Assembly: GCA_016793325.1 (NCBI GenBank)
Contig: JAEUKI010000043.1
Location: forward strand, 20,677-84,676
DNA: 64,000 bases
Direction of reading: 5' to 3'
Source: Myxococcales bacterium
GTDB taxonomy: Bacteria > Myxococcota_A > Polyangia > Polyangiales > Ga0077539
Part shown: positions 52,201-61,569 of the stretch, piece after piece
How the letters are laid out: each line of letters begins with the position of its first letter
Numbering within the stretch: position 1 is the first letter of the stretch
Notes under the pieces: generated by a model
Told to the model about the DNA's origin: nothing
What the model saw: the letters and a program-made list of their open reading frames with translations, nothing else
The model's database searches: none
Program-made: the position numbers and the translations under genes

Positions 52201-55200
52201 ATGAAGAAGCTTCTCGAACTCTGCCTGAAGTGGCGACTCCTCGTCTTCGCCTTCGTCGTCATGGTCGCCGTGGTCGGCCTGCGCAGCGCGCAGCAGCTTC
52301 CGATCGACGCAGTCCCCGACATCACCAACGTCCAGGTGCAGGTGCTGACCAACGTGCCGGCGCTCGGCCCGGTCGACGTCGAGCGTACGATCACATTCCC
52401 GGTCGAGTCGTCGATGAGCGGTCTCCCCGGCGTCGAGCAGATCCGCAGCGTCTCGCGCTTCGGGCTCTCGGCGGTGACGATCGTCTTCGAGGAAGGAACC
52501 GACCTCCTCCGTGCTCGGCAGCTCATCTCCGAGCGCCTCGTCCAAGCGCGCGAACGTCTCCCCGCGGGCGCATCCCCGGAGCTTGGACCGCTCAGCTCCG
52601 GCCTCGGAGAGATCTTCCAGTTCGAGGTGCGGTCCGAGCGCATGTGCGCCGCTGGACAGCCCGACACCGAGCAGTGCTACACGCCGATGGAGCTGCGCTC
52701 GGTCCTCGATTCGTTCGTGGCCTACGAGCTGCGGTCGGTCCCCGGCGTCGTCGAGGTCAACTCGTTTGGCGGCGAGCTAAAGACCTACGAGGTCGAGGTC
52801 CTCCCGGACCGGCTGCGCGCGCTGAACGTCTCGCTCAACGACCTGTTCGAGGCGATCGAACGCAACAACGCCACGGCCGGAGGCGGCTACCTCGTGCGTT
52901 CCGGCGAGCAGCTCCTCGTGCGGGGCGAGGGTCGCATCCAGAGCCTCGACGAGATCGGCGACGTGCTGATCGAGACGCGCGAAGACGGCGTGCCCGTGCG
53001 CGTCCGCGATGTCGCTCGAGTCCACCTGGCGCCGCTCATTCGACAGGGCGCCGTCACGCGTGACGGGCGTGGCGAAGTGGTCACAGGCATCGTGATGATG
53101 CTCGTCGGAGCCAACGGTCGGGAGGTGGTCGAGAAGGTGAAAGCGAAGATCGCGCAGATCGCTCCTTCACTTCCGCCCGGCGTGCGCATCGACGTCTTCT
53201 ACGACCGCTCTGACCTCGTGAATCGAACCATCCGCACGGTCGGGACGAACCTCGCAGAAGGCGCTCTCTTCGTCATCGCGGTGCTGTTCCTGCTGCTCGG
53301 CAGCGTTCGCGGCGGTCTCATCGTGGCCGCGGCCATTCCGTTCGCGATGCTGGTCGCCTTCACCGCCATGAAGGCGCTCGGGCTCTCGGGCAACCTCATG
53401 AGCCTCGGCGCCATCGACTTCGGCATCGTCGTCGACGGCTCCATCATCGTCGTGGAGAACGCGGTCGTGCATTTGGCGGCGGCCGCACGCGGGCAGAAGC
53501 GCCCGCTGACGTACAACGAGGCAGCCGACGTGGTGCTCAACTCCACGCTCGACGTACGCAAGGCGGCGCTCTTCGGCGAGGCGATCATCGTCATCGTCTA
53601 CATCCCGATCCTCACCCTCGCGGGCATCGAGGGGAAGATGTTCAAGCCGATGGCCATCACGGTGCTGTTCGCGTTGCTCGGCGCCTTCGTCGCGTCGCTC
53701 ACGTTCGTCCCAGTGTTGGTGGCCACGTTCCTTCGTCAGCACACCGAGGAGAAGGAGCCCTTCATCGTGCGCCTTTTGCATCGAGTGTATCCGCGTCTGC
53801 TGGCTCCTCTCATGAAGGCCCCAAAGCTGGTCATCGCGATCTCGCTGGCCCTGCTGGTCGCGAGCGGCGCGGTGGCCTCGCGTATGGGGGCCGAGTTCGT
53901 CCCGCGGCTCGATGAGGGCGCCCTCGCTGTGCAGATCCTGAGGTTGCCCAGCGTTTCCCTCGAGGAGAGCGTGCGCGGATCGACGCGCTTCGAGCGCGTG
54001 ATCCGCGAGTTTCCAGAGGTCGTGTCCGTGGTCTCGAAGACGGGGCGCGCCGAGATCGCGACCGATCCGATGGGCGTCGAGATGTCGGATTGCATCGTCA
54101 TGTTGAGGCCGCAGCGCGAGTGGACCACCGCTCACACGCGCGAAGAGCTGGTTCAGCGAATGTCCGCGCGCTTCGCCGAGGCGCTTCCCGGGCTCGGCTT
54201 CTCGTTCTCGCAGCCCATCGAGCTGCGCATGGCCGAGCTGATCAGCGGCACGCGCTCAGACGTGGCCATCACGATCTACGGCGACGACCTCGCGACGCTC
54301 GAGCGGCTGAGCTTGCAGGTGCAAAGCGTCGTCCGCGGCGTTCCGGGCGCGTCCGATGTGCGTGGAGAGCAGCTCGCCGGGCTCCCGACCCTCGAGGTGA
54401 CCGTCGATCGGGCCGCTGCGTCGCGGTACGGAATCTCGGTGCGCGACGCGCTCGACGTGATCGAAGCGCTGGGCGGTCGCAACGTCGGCGAGGTCTACGA
54501 AGGCGAGCGTCGCTACCGGCTCCAGGTGCGCGTGCCCTCGAGCCTGCGCGACGACATCGACCAGGTGCGAAATCTCCCGGTGAGCGGCCAGAGCGGCCCG
54601 CTCGTTCCGCTGGGCCAGATCGCGAGCATCCAGGTCGTGGACTCGCCGGCGAGCGTGAGCCGGGAGGCAGTTCGTCGCCGCACGAACGTGGAAGCCAACG
54701 TGCGACGACGCGACCTCGCCTCCTTCGTGGGTGAGGCGCAGGCGCGCGTGCGCGATCAGGTGCCGATGCCGCCCGGCTACGTCGTGCAGTGGGGTGGTCA
54801 ATTCGAGAACCTCAGCGCCGCGTCGCAGCGCCTCGCGGTCGCCGTCCCCGTCGCGCTCGGGCTCATCTTCATCCTGCTCTACATGGCGTTCGGGCAACTG
54901 AAGCCGGCGTTGCTCATCTACCTCAACGTGCCTTTCGCTGCAGTGGGCGGAGTGTTCTTGCTGGCCCTGCGGGGCATGCCGTTCTCCATCAGCGCAGCCA
55001 TCGGCTTCATCGCCCTCTTCGGCATCGCGGTGCTCAACGGCGTCGTGCTCCTCACCACGGTCAAGAAGCTGCGCGAGCAGGGCAAGTCGCCTCTCGAGGC
55101 TGCGCGCGAAGGCGCCGAGTCTCGATTGCGCGCCGTCGTCATGACGGCGACCGTCGCAGCGCTCGGCTTCATCCCAATGGCGCTCTCGTCCAGCGCGGGC

Positions 55201-55392
55201 GCGGAGGTGCAGCGGCCGCTCGCAACGGTGGTGATCGGCGGCCTCGTCAGCGCGACGTTCTTGACCCTGTTCGTCCTGCCCACCGTCTATGCCTTCGTGT
55301 ACCGCAAGGAGGAGCCCGCGCCGCCGAGCGATCGCGGTCATAGACCCGCCACAGACATCGGCGATGCAGCATCGCCGCAGGAGGCAGCGTGA
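52201..55392 (+). CDS. czcA: Heavy-metal RND efflux pump, CzcA type
   Basis: 1063 residues with the RND layout: spans at ~12-30 and ~340-550, two periplasmic loops, and the second membrane half at ~870-1035. The transmembrane-4 signature reads DFGIVVDGSIIVVEN (~405-420), with the Asp, Asp and Glu of the CzcA (HME1/2) class rather than the GAMVDAAIVMIEN form of copper/silver CusA. This indicates divalent cations such as zinc, cobalt, cadmium or nickel. It is a proton antiporter that moves metal from periplasm/cytosol to the outside through CzcB and CzcC. It begins 10 bp after czcB and overlaps the next ATPase gene by 4 bp. Confidence 0.95.
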   Translation: MKKLLELCLKWRLLVFAFVVMVAVVGLRSAQQLPIDAVPDITNVQVQVLTNVPALGPVDVERTITFPVESSMSGLPGVEQIRSVSRFGLSAVTIVFEEGTDLLRARQLISERLVQARERLPAGASPELGPLSSGLGEIFQFEVRSERMCAAGQPDTEQCYTPMELRSVLDSFVAYELRSVPGVVEVNSFGGELKTYEVEVLPDRLRALNVSLNDLFEAIERNNATAGGGYLVRSGEQLLVRGEGRIQSLDEIGDVLIETREDGVPVRVRDVARVHLAPLIRQGAVTRDGRGEVVTGIVMMLVGANGREVVEKVKAKIAQIAPSLPPGVRIDVFYDRSDLVNRTIRTVGTNLAEGALFVIAVLFLLLGSVRGGLIVAAAIPFAMLVAFTAMKALGLSGNLMSLGAIDFGIVVDGSIIVVENAVVHLAAAARGQKRPLTYNEAADVVLNSTLDVRKAALFGEAIIVIVYIPILTLAGIEGKMFKPMAITVLFALLGAFVASLTFVPVLVATFLRQHTEEKEPFIVRLLHRVYPRLLAPLMKAPKLVIAISLALLVASGAVASRMGAEFVPRLDEGALAVQILRLPSVSLEESVRGSTRFERVIREFPEVVSVVSKTGRAEIATDPMGVEMSDCIVMLRPQREWTTAHTREELVQRMSARFAEALPGLGFSFSQPIELRMAELISGTRSDVAITIYGDDLATLERLSLQVQSVVRGVPGASDVRGEQLAGLPTLEVTVDRAAASRYGISVRDALDVIEALGGRNVGEVYEGERRYRLQVRVPSSLRDDIDQVRNLPVSGQSGPLVPLGQIASIQVVDSPASVSREAVRRRTNVEANVRRRDLASFVGEAQARVRDQVPMPPGYVVQWGGQFENLSAASQRLAVAVPVALGLIFILLYMAFGQLKPALLIYLNVPFAAVGGVFLLALRGMPFSISAAIGFIALFGIAVLNGVVLLTTVKKLREQGKSPLEAAREGAESRLRAVVMTATVAALGFIPMALSSSAGAEVQRPLATVVIGGLVSATFLTLFVLPTVYAFVYRKEEPAPPSDRGHRPATDIGDAASPQEAA

Positions 55393-57836
55393 AGAAGCAC
55401 AAGCTCGATTTGGAGATCGCTCTGCCGAGCGACGCTGTCGCGTGCGATGCGTGCGTGGGGCGGATGGTCGAGGCGCTTGGAGCAACTCCAGGCATCTCGC
55501 GGGTGCACGTGGATCGCGAGGACCCAGCGCGCCCGAAGCTGTGCCTTCACTACGAGCCCGACGCGGTGCGGGTTGAGGAGGTGGAGGCGCTCGTTCAGAG
55601 CACCGGCGCTGCACTCAAGGGACGCTACGAGCACCTGTCGGCGCCGGCGGTCGGCTTGCGTCACGAACGACAAGCGCGGCTCGTCGAGGGCGTGTTCGCT
55701 CGCCATCCTGGCGTGCTGCACGCCTCCGTCGCGTTCGGATCCCGTCGGCTCTACGTGGAGTTCGATCCCACCAAGACGAATCGAGAGGCGCTGCTCGCTG
55801 TCGCGTCCAAGGCAGGCATCGCCTCGTACGCTGAGCAAGCGCCTCCCGCGGCGGCAGCCGCAGAGCATGACGAGCACGAGCACGAGCACGGAGGCCCGTT
55901 TGGCGAGCGCTCTGAGCTCGTCTTCAGCCTCGCGTGCGGCGCGCTGACGGGCATCGGTTGGGGCCTCCAGAAGGCGAACGCGGCCTCGCTCGCCACGACT
56001 GGGCTCTTCATCCTCGCGTATGTCCTCGGGGCCTGGTTCACGGTCAAGGAGGTCGTCGTCGCGCTCCGTGCGCGCAAGTTCGAGATCGACTTTCTCATGT
56101 TGCTCGCGGCGATGGGTGCGGCGATCCTCGGCGAGTGGTTCGAGGGTGCGCTGCTGTTGTTTCTCTTCACCCTCGGTCACGGGCTCGAAGGCTACGCGAT
56201 GCGGCGCGCGCGCAACGCCATCGGCGCGCTGGCGAAGCTCGCCCCAGAGACAGGGCTGCGCGTCGACGATGACGGTCGCGAGGAGGAAGTGGCGGTCGCT
56301 GAGCTGGTGGTGGGCGATCGGATCCTGGTGAAGCCCAACACCCGCATCCCTGCGGACGGGTTCGTCAGCGCGGGTTCGAGCAGCGTGAATCAAGCGTCGA
56401 TCACCGGCGAGAGCGTCCCCGTCGACAAGCGACCCGTCTCTGCCATCGAGGACGCTCTCGCCGCTCCCGAGGGGCTCCTCGCGGAACATCGAGTCTTCGC
56501 CGGCACCATCAACGGGGCAGCGGCGCTCACGGTTGTCGTCACGAAGACCGCGACGGAGAGCACCCTCGCCCGTGTCGTGAAGCTCGTTGCGGAGGCTGAG
56601 ACACAGAAGTCGTCGACCCAGCAGTTCACCGACCGCTTCGAGCGCGTGTTCGTCCCTGTCATCCTCGTGTTCGTCGTCGGCCTGCTCTTCGCTTGGGTCG
56701 TCGTCGATGAACCCTTCGCGCGAAGCTTCTATCGCGCCATGGCCGTACTCGTGGCCGCGAGCCCGTGCGCCCTCGCCATCGCGACGCCGAGCGCCGTACT
56801 GTCAGGCGTCGCGAGAGCGGCGCGGGCAGGCGTGCTCGTGAAGGGCGGCGCGCACCTCGAGTCGCTCGGGTTGGTTCGTGCGATCGCGTTCGACAAGACC
56901 GGGACGCTCACCGAAGGCAAACCTCGGCTCACCGACGTGATCGCTGTCGACAGTGTCCCCGAGGATGAGCTTCTCGCAGTTGCGGTCGCTGTCGAGAAGC
57001 AGTCGGACCATCCCTTGGCGAGCGCGATCGTGGAAGGCGCAGCCGCGCGGCATCCTGGTCTCACGACGATGGAAGCCTCGGGCGTGGAGGCCGTGATCGG
57101 CTACGGGGTTCGCGCGAAGGTGGGCGGGGCCGCAGTCGCGATTGGCAAGCCGGGTCTATTCATGCGGGACGGAACGCTGCCGCAGCACGTGGCCGACGCG
57201 GTGACGAAGCTGCAGGGCGAGGGGCGCACGGTCATGATTGTCCGCTCGGACAGTCGCTTCCTCGGCGTTCTTGGCGTGATGGACACCCCTCGAGAGAGTG
57301 CTCAGGGGGTGGTCGCGGCGCTGCACGCCCTCGGCATCGAGCAGACGATCATGTTGACGGGGGACAATCAGCGAGTCGCAGACGCCGTCGCGAAGCACGT
57401 CGGTATCCGCGTCGCACGTGGGGACCTACTGCCGGAGCAAAAGGTCGCTGCGATCGCGGAGTTGGCGAGTTCGAAGAGTCGGGTCGCGATGGTCGGTGAC
57501 GGTGTGAACGACGCGCCGGCCATGGCCAACGCGACGGTGGGGATCGCGATGGGCGCGGGCGGGTCCGACGTCGCCCTCGAAACCGCGGATGTTGCGCTGA
57601 TGGCCGACGATCTCCGCGCGTTGCCCTTCGCCGTGGGTCTCAGCCGTGCGGCTCGAAACATCATCCGGCAGAACCTCTGCGCCAGCCTCGGCATGGTCGC
57701 GTTTCTCATCCCCGCAACCCTCTTCGGCTTCGCCAAGATCGGCGTCGCGGTGGCGCTGCACGAGGGCTCGACCTTGCTCGTCGTTGCGAACGCGCTGAGG
57801 CTTCTTGCATACGAACATCGACGAGGAACGAAATGA
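55389..57836 (+). CDS. P1B-type heavy-metal ATPase with SPC motif and two N-terminal metal-binding domains
   Basis: 815 residues. Residues 1-75 and ~80-150 resemble HMA-like folds, the first with CDAC (VACDACVGRMVEALG), followed by a His/Glu loop (EHDEHEHEHGG). The core has TGESVPVDK, the ion-site SPC (ASPCALAIATPSAVLSG, ~457-459), DKTGTLTEGKP (phosphorylated Asp502), SDHPLA, GDGVNDAPA, and the final span ALHEGSTLLVVANALRLL. SPC together with HEGST fits the P1B-4 group (cobalt, zinc, iron, also cadmium). It exports a divalent ion to the periplasm, where the Czc pump would take over. Confidence 0.93.
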   Translation: MKKHKLDLEIALPSDAVACDACVGRMVEALGATPGISRVHVDREDPARPKLCLHYEPDAVRVEEVEALVQSTGAALKGRYEHLSAPAVGLRHERQARLVEGVFARHPGVLHASVAFGSRRLYVEFDPTKTNREALLAVASKAGIASYAEQAPPAAAAAEHDEHEHEHGGPFGERSELVFSLACGALTGIGWGLQKANAASLATTGLFILAYVLGAWFTVKEVVVALRARKFEIDFLMLLAAMGAAILGEWFEGALLLFLFTLGHGLEGYAMRRARNAIGALAKLAPETGLRVDDDGREEEVAVAELVVGDRILVKPNTRIPADGFVSAGSSSVNQASITGESVPVDKRPVSAIEDALAAPEGLLAEHRVFAGTINGAAALTVVVTKTATESTLARVVKLVAEAETQKSSTQQFTDRFERVFVPVILVFVVGLLFAWVVVDEPFARSFYRAMAVLVAASPCALAIATPSAVLSGVARAARAGVLVKGGAHLESLGLVRAIAFDKTGTLTEGKPRLTDVIAVDSVPEDELLAVAVAVEKQSDHPLASAIVEGAAARHPGLTTMEASGVEAVIGYGVRAKVGGAAVAIGKPGLFMRDGTLPQHVADAVTKLQGEGRTVMIVRSDSRFLGVLGVMDTPRESAQGVVAALHALGIEQTIMLTGDNQRVADAVAKHVGIRVARGDLLPEQKVAAIAELASSKSRVAMVGDGVNDAPAMANATVGIAMGAGGSDVALETADVALMADDLRALPFAVGLSRAARNIIRQNLCASLGMVAFLIPATLFGFAKIGVAVALHEGSTLLVVANALRLLAYEHRRGTK

Positions 57837-59986
57837 GCGAAGCCGAACGGAGCCCACGAGACAAGCATGCAGCCGCTCGCTTCGAAGTGCGCGTGCAGCA
57901 CCTGGATTGCGAGATCGAAGCCGCGAAGATCGAGGCAGGCCTCGGCGATCTCGAGGGCGTCGTCGAGGTTCGAACGTTCCCGAAGGCAGGCAAGGTGGCC
58001 TTGACGTTCGAGCCTTCGAAGACGTCGCGCGAGGCACTCGAGCGGGCGCTGACCTCGCTAGGGTTCCCCGTGACCCGCGACGCTGAACGCGACGCGCCGG
58101 GCCTGTGGAGTCCGAAGGTGCTCGCCTCCTTCGCCTCGGGCGTGCTGTTGGCGATCGGCTGGGTTCTCTCTCGGGCGCTGACTCTCACCTGGCCGAGCCT
58201 CGTTGCGTTGGGGCTCGCGATCCTGATCGGCGGGTACTTCTTCGCGCGTGAGGGGATCGAGAAGCTCGTCACGAAGAGGGTCGTTGGGATCGAACTGCTG
58301 ATGTCCACCGCGGCCCTCGGTGCGGCTGCGCTCGGCGAGCCGCTTGAGGCGGCGATGTTGGTCTTCCTGTATTCAATCAGTGAGGCCGCGGAGGGATTCA
58401 CCGAGCAGAAGACGCGCGCCGCAGTGCGCGCGCTGATGAAGCTCGTTCCGAAGGTGGCGCTGGTGCGTCGCGATGGCGCCGACATGGAGGTCGCAGTTGA
58501 GAGCCTCGTCGTCGGAGACGTGTTCATCGTACGCCCCGGCGAGTCTGTCGCCACCGATGGCGAAATCGTGCGAGGGGAAACGTCAATCAATCAGGCACCG
58601 GTCACTGGCGAGAGCGTCCCGGTGAAGAAGGCCGCCGGCGACGAGGTCTTCGCGGGAACGATCAATGCCGACGGCGTGATCGAGGTGCGCGCCACGAAGA
58701 CGTTCCAGGACAACACGGTCGCGAAGATCATTCACCTCGTAGAGGAGGCGCAGGAGAAGAAGGGGGAGAGTCAGCGCTTTATCGAGCGCTTCGGCGCGCG
58801 CTACAGCCCAGTCGTACTAGTTGGTGGCGTCCTCGTCACGGCAGTTCTGGTGTTCGCATTCGGCGTCTCGTGGAACGCGGCACTGCGCCGAGCGGTTGTC
58901 TTCATCGTCGCGGCCGCACCGTGTGCGCTCGTGATTTCGGTGCCCATCACGCTCGTTGCGGCCCTCGGGACCGGCGCTCGCAATGGTGTGCTCATCAAGG
59001 GCGGCGTCATCCTCGAGCGGCTCGCCACGATCCGGACCATCGCGCTCGACAAGACTGGCACGCTGACGCGCGGCGAACCCATCGTCACCGACTTCGTTCG
59101 CGTGGACTCTGGTCCGCACGCCGAAAGCGAACTGCTGTCCCGCATCGCGGCCATCGAATCGCGAAGCGAGCACCCTGTCGCAAGAGCCATCGCCGCACAC
59201 GCTCGCGCCCGCGGCGTGGTCGTCGGAGAGTCGGGCGACGTACGTGCGTTGCCTGGCGCGGGCGTCGCCGCAACCATCGAAGGCGTGGATGTCCTGGTCG
59301 GTCGGCTTGGTCTGTTCGAGGGGACCGCCGGAAACGCAGCGGAAGCGAGCACTGTGGTTCGGCGCCTCGAAGCGGCCGGCAAGACGGTCATCGTCGCTGG
59401 AACTTCGTCGTGCATCTGGTGCGTCGTGGCCGTGCAAGATGCCTTGCGTGAGGAAGCCGCCGAGGCGGTCCGCCTGCTACAAGCGGGCGGGGTTGAGCTC
59501 ATCGTGCTCTCGGGTGATCAGCAGATCGCTGTGGAGCGCGCTGCCTCGGCGCTCGGCATCAAGCGCTTCCACGGCGCGATGAAGCCGGAGGGCAAGCTCG
59601 CGGAGATCCGCACCCTCGCCGCGAAGGCGCCGATCGCGATGGTAGGCGACGGAGTAAACGACGCACCGGCGCTCGCGCAGGCGACCGTCGGAATCGCGAT
59701 GGGCGCGGCTGGCACGGACGTCGCGCTGGAGACGGCCGACGTGGCGTTGATGGGCGATGACCTTCGTCGCCTCGCCTTCGCGCTCGCGCTTGCCCAGCGC
59801 ACCCAGCAAGTCGTTCGCCAGAACCTCGCGCTCTCCATCGTCGTGATCGGCACCCTCGCGGTGGGCGCGGTGGCGGGCGTCTTCAGCCTTCCAGTGGCGG
59901 TCCTGGTTCACGAGATCAGTGAGTTCGTCGTCATCGGCAGCGGGCTCAGATTGCTGCGTGCGCCGAGCGCAGGTGCAGCGAGATGA
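57833..59986 (+). CDS. Second P1B-type ATPase with an unusual APC membrane motif
   Basis: 717 residues, ATGA overlap with the preceding ATPase. One N-terminal HMA-like domain has HLDCEIEAAKIEAGLGDLEG: only one Cys where CadA/ZntA proteins have CxxC. The core is complete (TGESVPVKK; DKTGTLTRGEP with Asp406; SEHPVA; GDGVNDAPALAQA), but the ion-binding signature is APC (AAAPCALVISVP, 362-364) and the last span reads VHEISEFVVIGSGLRLL rather than HEGST. Ion coordination must therefore differ from its neighbour, although all ATPase residues are intact. A cysteine pair SSCIWC at ~522-527 is a further oddity. Substrate unknown, perhaps a different metal or oxidation state. Confidence 0.9.
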   Translation: MSEAERSPRDKHAAARFEVRVQHLDCEIEAAKIEAGLGDLEGVVEVRTFPKAGKVALTFEPSKTSREALERALTSLGFPVTRDAERDAPGLWSPKVLASFASGVLLAIGWVLSRALTLTWPSLVALGLAILIGGYFFAREGIEKLVTKRVVGIELLMSTAALGAAALGEPLEAAMLVFLYSISEAAEGFTEQKTRAAVRALMKLVPKVALVRRDGADMEVAVESLVVGDVFIVRPGESVATDGEIVRGETSINQAPVTGESVPVKKAAGDEVFAGTINADGVIEVRATKTFQDNTVAKIIHLVEEAQEKKGESQRFIERFGARYSPVVLVGGVLVTAVLVFAFGVSWNAALRRAVVFIVAAAPCALVISVPITLVAALGTGARNGVLIKGGVILERLATIRTIALDKTGTLTRGEPIVTDFVRVDSGPHAESELLSRIAAIESRSEHPVARAIAAHARARGVVVGESGDVRALPGAGVAATIEGVDVLVGRLGLFEGTAGNAAEASTVVRRLEAAGKTVIVAGTSSCIWCVVAVQDALREEAAEAVRLLQAGGVELIVLSGDQQIAVERAASALGIKRFHGAMKPEGKLAEIRTLAAKAPIAMVGDGVNDAPALAQATVGIAMGAAGTDVALETADVALMGDDLRRLAFALALAQRTQQVVRQNLALSIVVIGTLAVGAVAGVFSLPVAVLVHEISEFVVIGSGLRLLRAPSAGAAR

Positions 59987-60398
59987 GGGCGAGGCACCGA
60001 GCTTTAGAAGACCGCCGGTACTCAACGCGGCACGCACCGAACCGCCCCCGTCCCATCACGAGAGGAAGACCCCATGAGAATCGAAAACAGCCGCCGGCCA
60101 AGTTGTTCGAGGGATTGGAAGCACGGTGGCTGAAACGCGCCAGAGCGAGGGCTTCGGCGTACTCACGGAGATCGGCGTTCAGAGGGAGCTCTCTCGGACA
60201 GTGCTGGTCTTCTATCGGAAGAATCGAATCCTCGGCGCCTGCAACCCGACGCTTGCCCACTGCGCGCTGTCGGCGAAAATCGACGCAAACGCAGCGAGTT
60301 GAGCGCGGCTGCGCCCGACGTGTCGCGGCTCCAGTGTGACCTGGGCGCCGCGCGTACCAGGAAGTGTCCGAGCACAGCATCGAGCCACGCCCGCTCGG
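59987..60398. other. Right flank of the metal module, with one tiny ORF
   Basis: 412 bp without a recognised gene. The only possible coding sequence is a 19-codon ORF at 60074-60133 (MRIENSRRPSCSRDWKHGG), which has AGAGGAAG upstream as a ribosome-binding site; it could be a truncated relic or a leader peptide. No clear terminator hairpin is seen after the last ATPase gene. The stretch separates the plus-strand module from a convergent minus-strand hydrolase gene. Confidence 0.45.
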
Positions 60399-61538
60399 TC
60401 AGCGCGCGCCGTACATCGTTCGCCACGCCGCTTCGAATCGATAGCGGCCCATCGCGTCGCGCGGCGAGCTCCCGCCCGCTTGCGTCGAGCCGTGGCCGTC
60501 CGTCGTCATCGCGGACGAAATGAATCTGTGTGTCCCTCCCCAAGGCGCCGCGCCCGTGTCGATCGACGTGGCCGTCCCCGAGAGCCTCAACGCCGTAAAC
60601 GCCGCGAGGTGCCCCATGTGCTGCGAGTCGCCCGTGTGCGAAAGGCCCCAGAAAGCGGTCGCGGGGGTCATTCCCGTGCGCGAGAGCCACGCTTGCCCCG
60701 TGTCGAGCGGCCCCGAGAGCATCACCGCGCGCTCGACCGCGCGGACCTGCGCGATCACGCCCGAGGAGCTCGCGCCGTGCGAGATGCCCGAGATCACGAT
60801 GGCGCTCCATCGCGGACGACCCCCCTCGAGAAAGTAGCCCCAATCGCCAGCGGGATTGCGGCGCGCGAGCAGCTCGAGCCCGCGAACGACGCGACGCTCG
60901 ATCGAGTCCGCAGGCGCGATCGTGATCGCCGGGTGATGATCGACGCCCTCGAAGGCCTCGAGCCGGCACCCTTGAATATTTGCCCCACAATTTCCGACGC
61001 CGTAGTTGCTCGAGTAGCAGGGCGAGAAGACGTGAAATCCCCACGAGGCCAGCAGTCGCCCGTGCTCGGTCGAGCCGCAGGTGGTGGGCGTTCCTGCGCC
61101 GTGGAGGTAGACGACGAGGCGGCCGCGCGGCGCGACGCGCGTGTCGAGGTACGCGAGCTGCGTGGCGTTGGCCTCGCGCGCCATCGGGTCCGCGTCGCTC
61201 GGCCGAAACGTCACGCTGTAGAGCTGCGGCATCGATCGATCGACCCGAGGCCCGCTCGGCGTCGCTGCGTCCGAAGCGTCCGTTCCCGCGGTGGCGTCGC
61301 GCGCCGCGTCCACGGCGCTCGCGCTGTCCGATCCAGCATCGATGGTCGCCGCGTCGACCTCTGCGTCCATGGGCTCGGCGACGCCGGTGTCTGACTGCGC
61401 AGTATCCGGCGGAGGCGCGTCCGTGATCGCGTCCACCACGGCGACGGCGTCGACGACATCGCTGCTCGTCACGGGACCGCATCGCGCGACAGCGAAGGCG
61501 CCAGCGAGCGAACACAACACACGATATCGATTCGGCAC
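60399..61538 (-). CDS. Lipoprotein alpha/beta hydrolase (BPSS1187-like)
   Basis: 379 residues, GTG 61538. The signal ends in AVARC; an 80-residue Asp/Ala/Thr linker is typical of surface lipoproteins in this genome. The catalytic domain begins with RGRLVVYLHGAGTPTTCGST (oxyanion hole), then a nucleophile elbow ISGISHGASSSG (Ser in G-I-S-H-G, a variant of GxSxG), and a C-terminal GTHRFISSAMTTDGHGSTQ that can supply the catalytic His. The pattern resembles the BPSS1187 group of bacterial hydrolases. Substrate unknown; probably exposed on the cell surface. Confidence 0.75.
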   Translation of the reverse strand: MPNRYRVLCSLAGAFAVARCGPVTSSDVVDAVAVVDAITDAPPPDTAQSDTGVAEPMDAEVDAATIDAGSDSASAVDAARDATAGTDASDAATPSGPRVDRSMPQLYSVTFRPSDADPMAREANATQLAYLDTRVAPRGRLVVYLHGAGTPTTCGSTEHGRLLASWGFHVFSPCYSSNYGVGNCGANIQGCRLEAFEGVDHHPAITIAPADSIERRVVRGLELLARRNPAGDWGYFLEGGRPRWSAIVISGISHGASSSGVIAQVRAVERAVMLSGPLDTGQAWLSRTGMTPATAFWGLSHTGDSQHMGHLAAFTALRLSGTATSIDTGAAPWGGTHRFISSAMTTDGHGSTQAGGSSPRDAMGRYRFEAAWRTMYGAR

Positions 61539-61569
61539 AGGGATCGGTCGAGTGTACCGAACGAGCTCG

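Noticed and set aside
52201..55392. Copper/silver (CusA) specificity for the RND pump
   Set aside because: The transmembrane-4 motif is DFG-x4-DGS-x5-EN type, characteristic of divalent-cation CzcA pumps rather than CusA.
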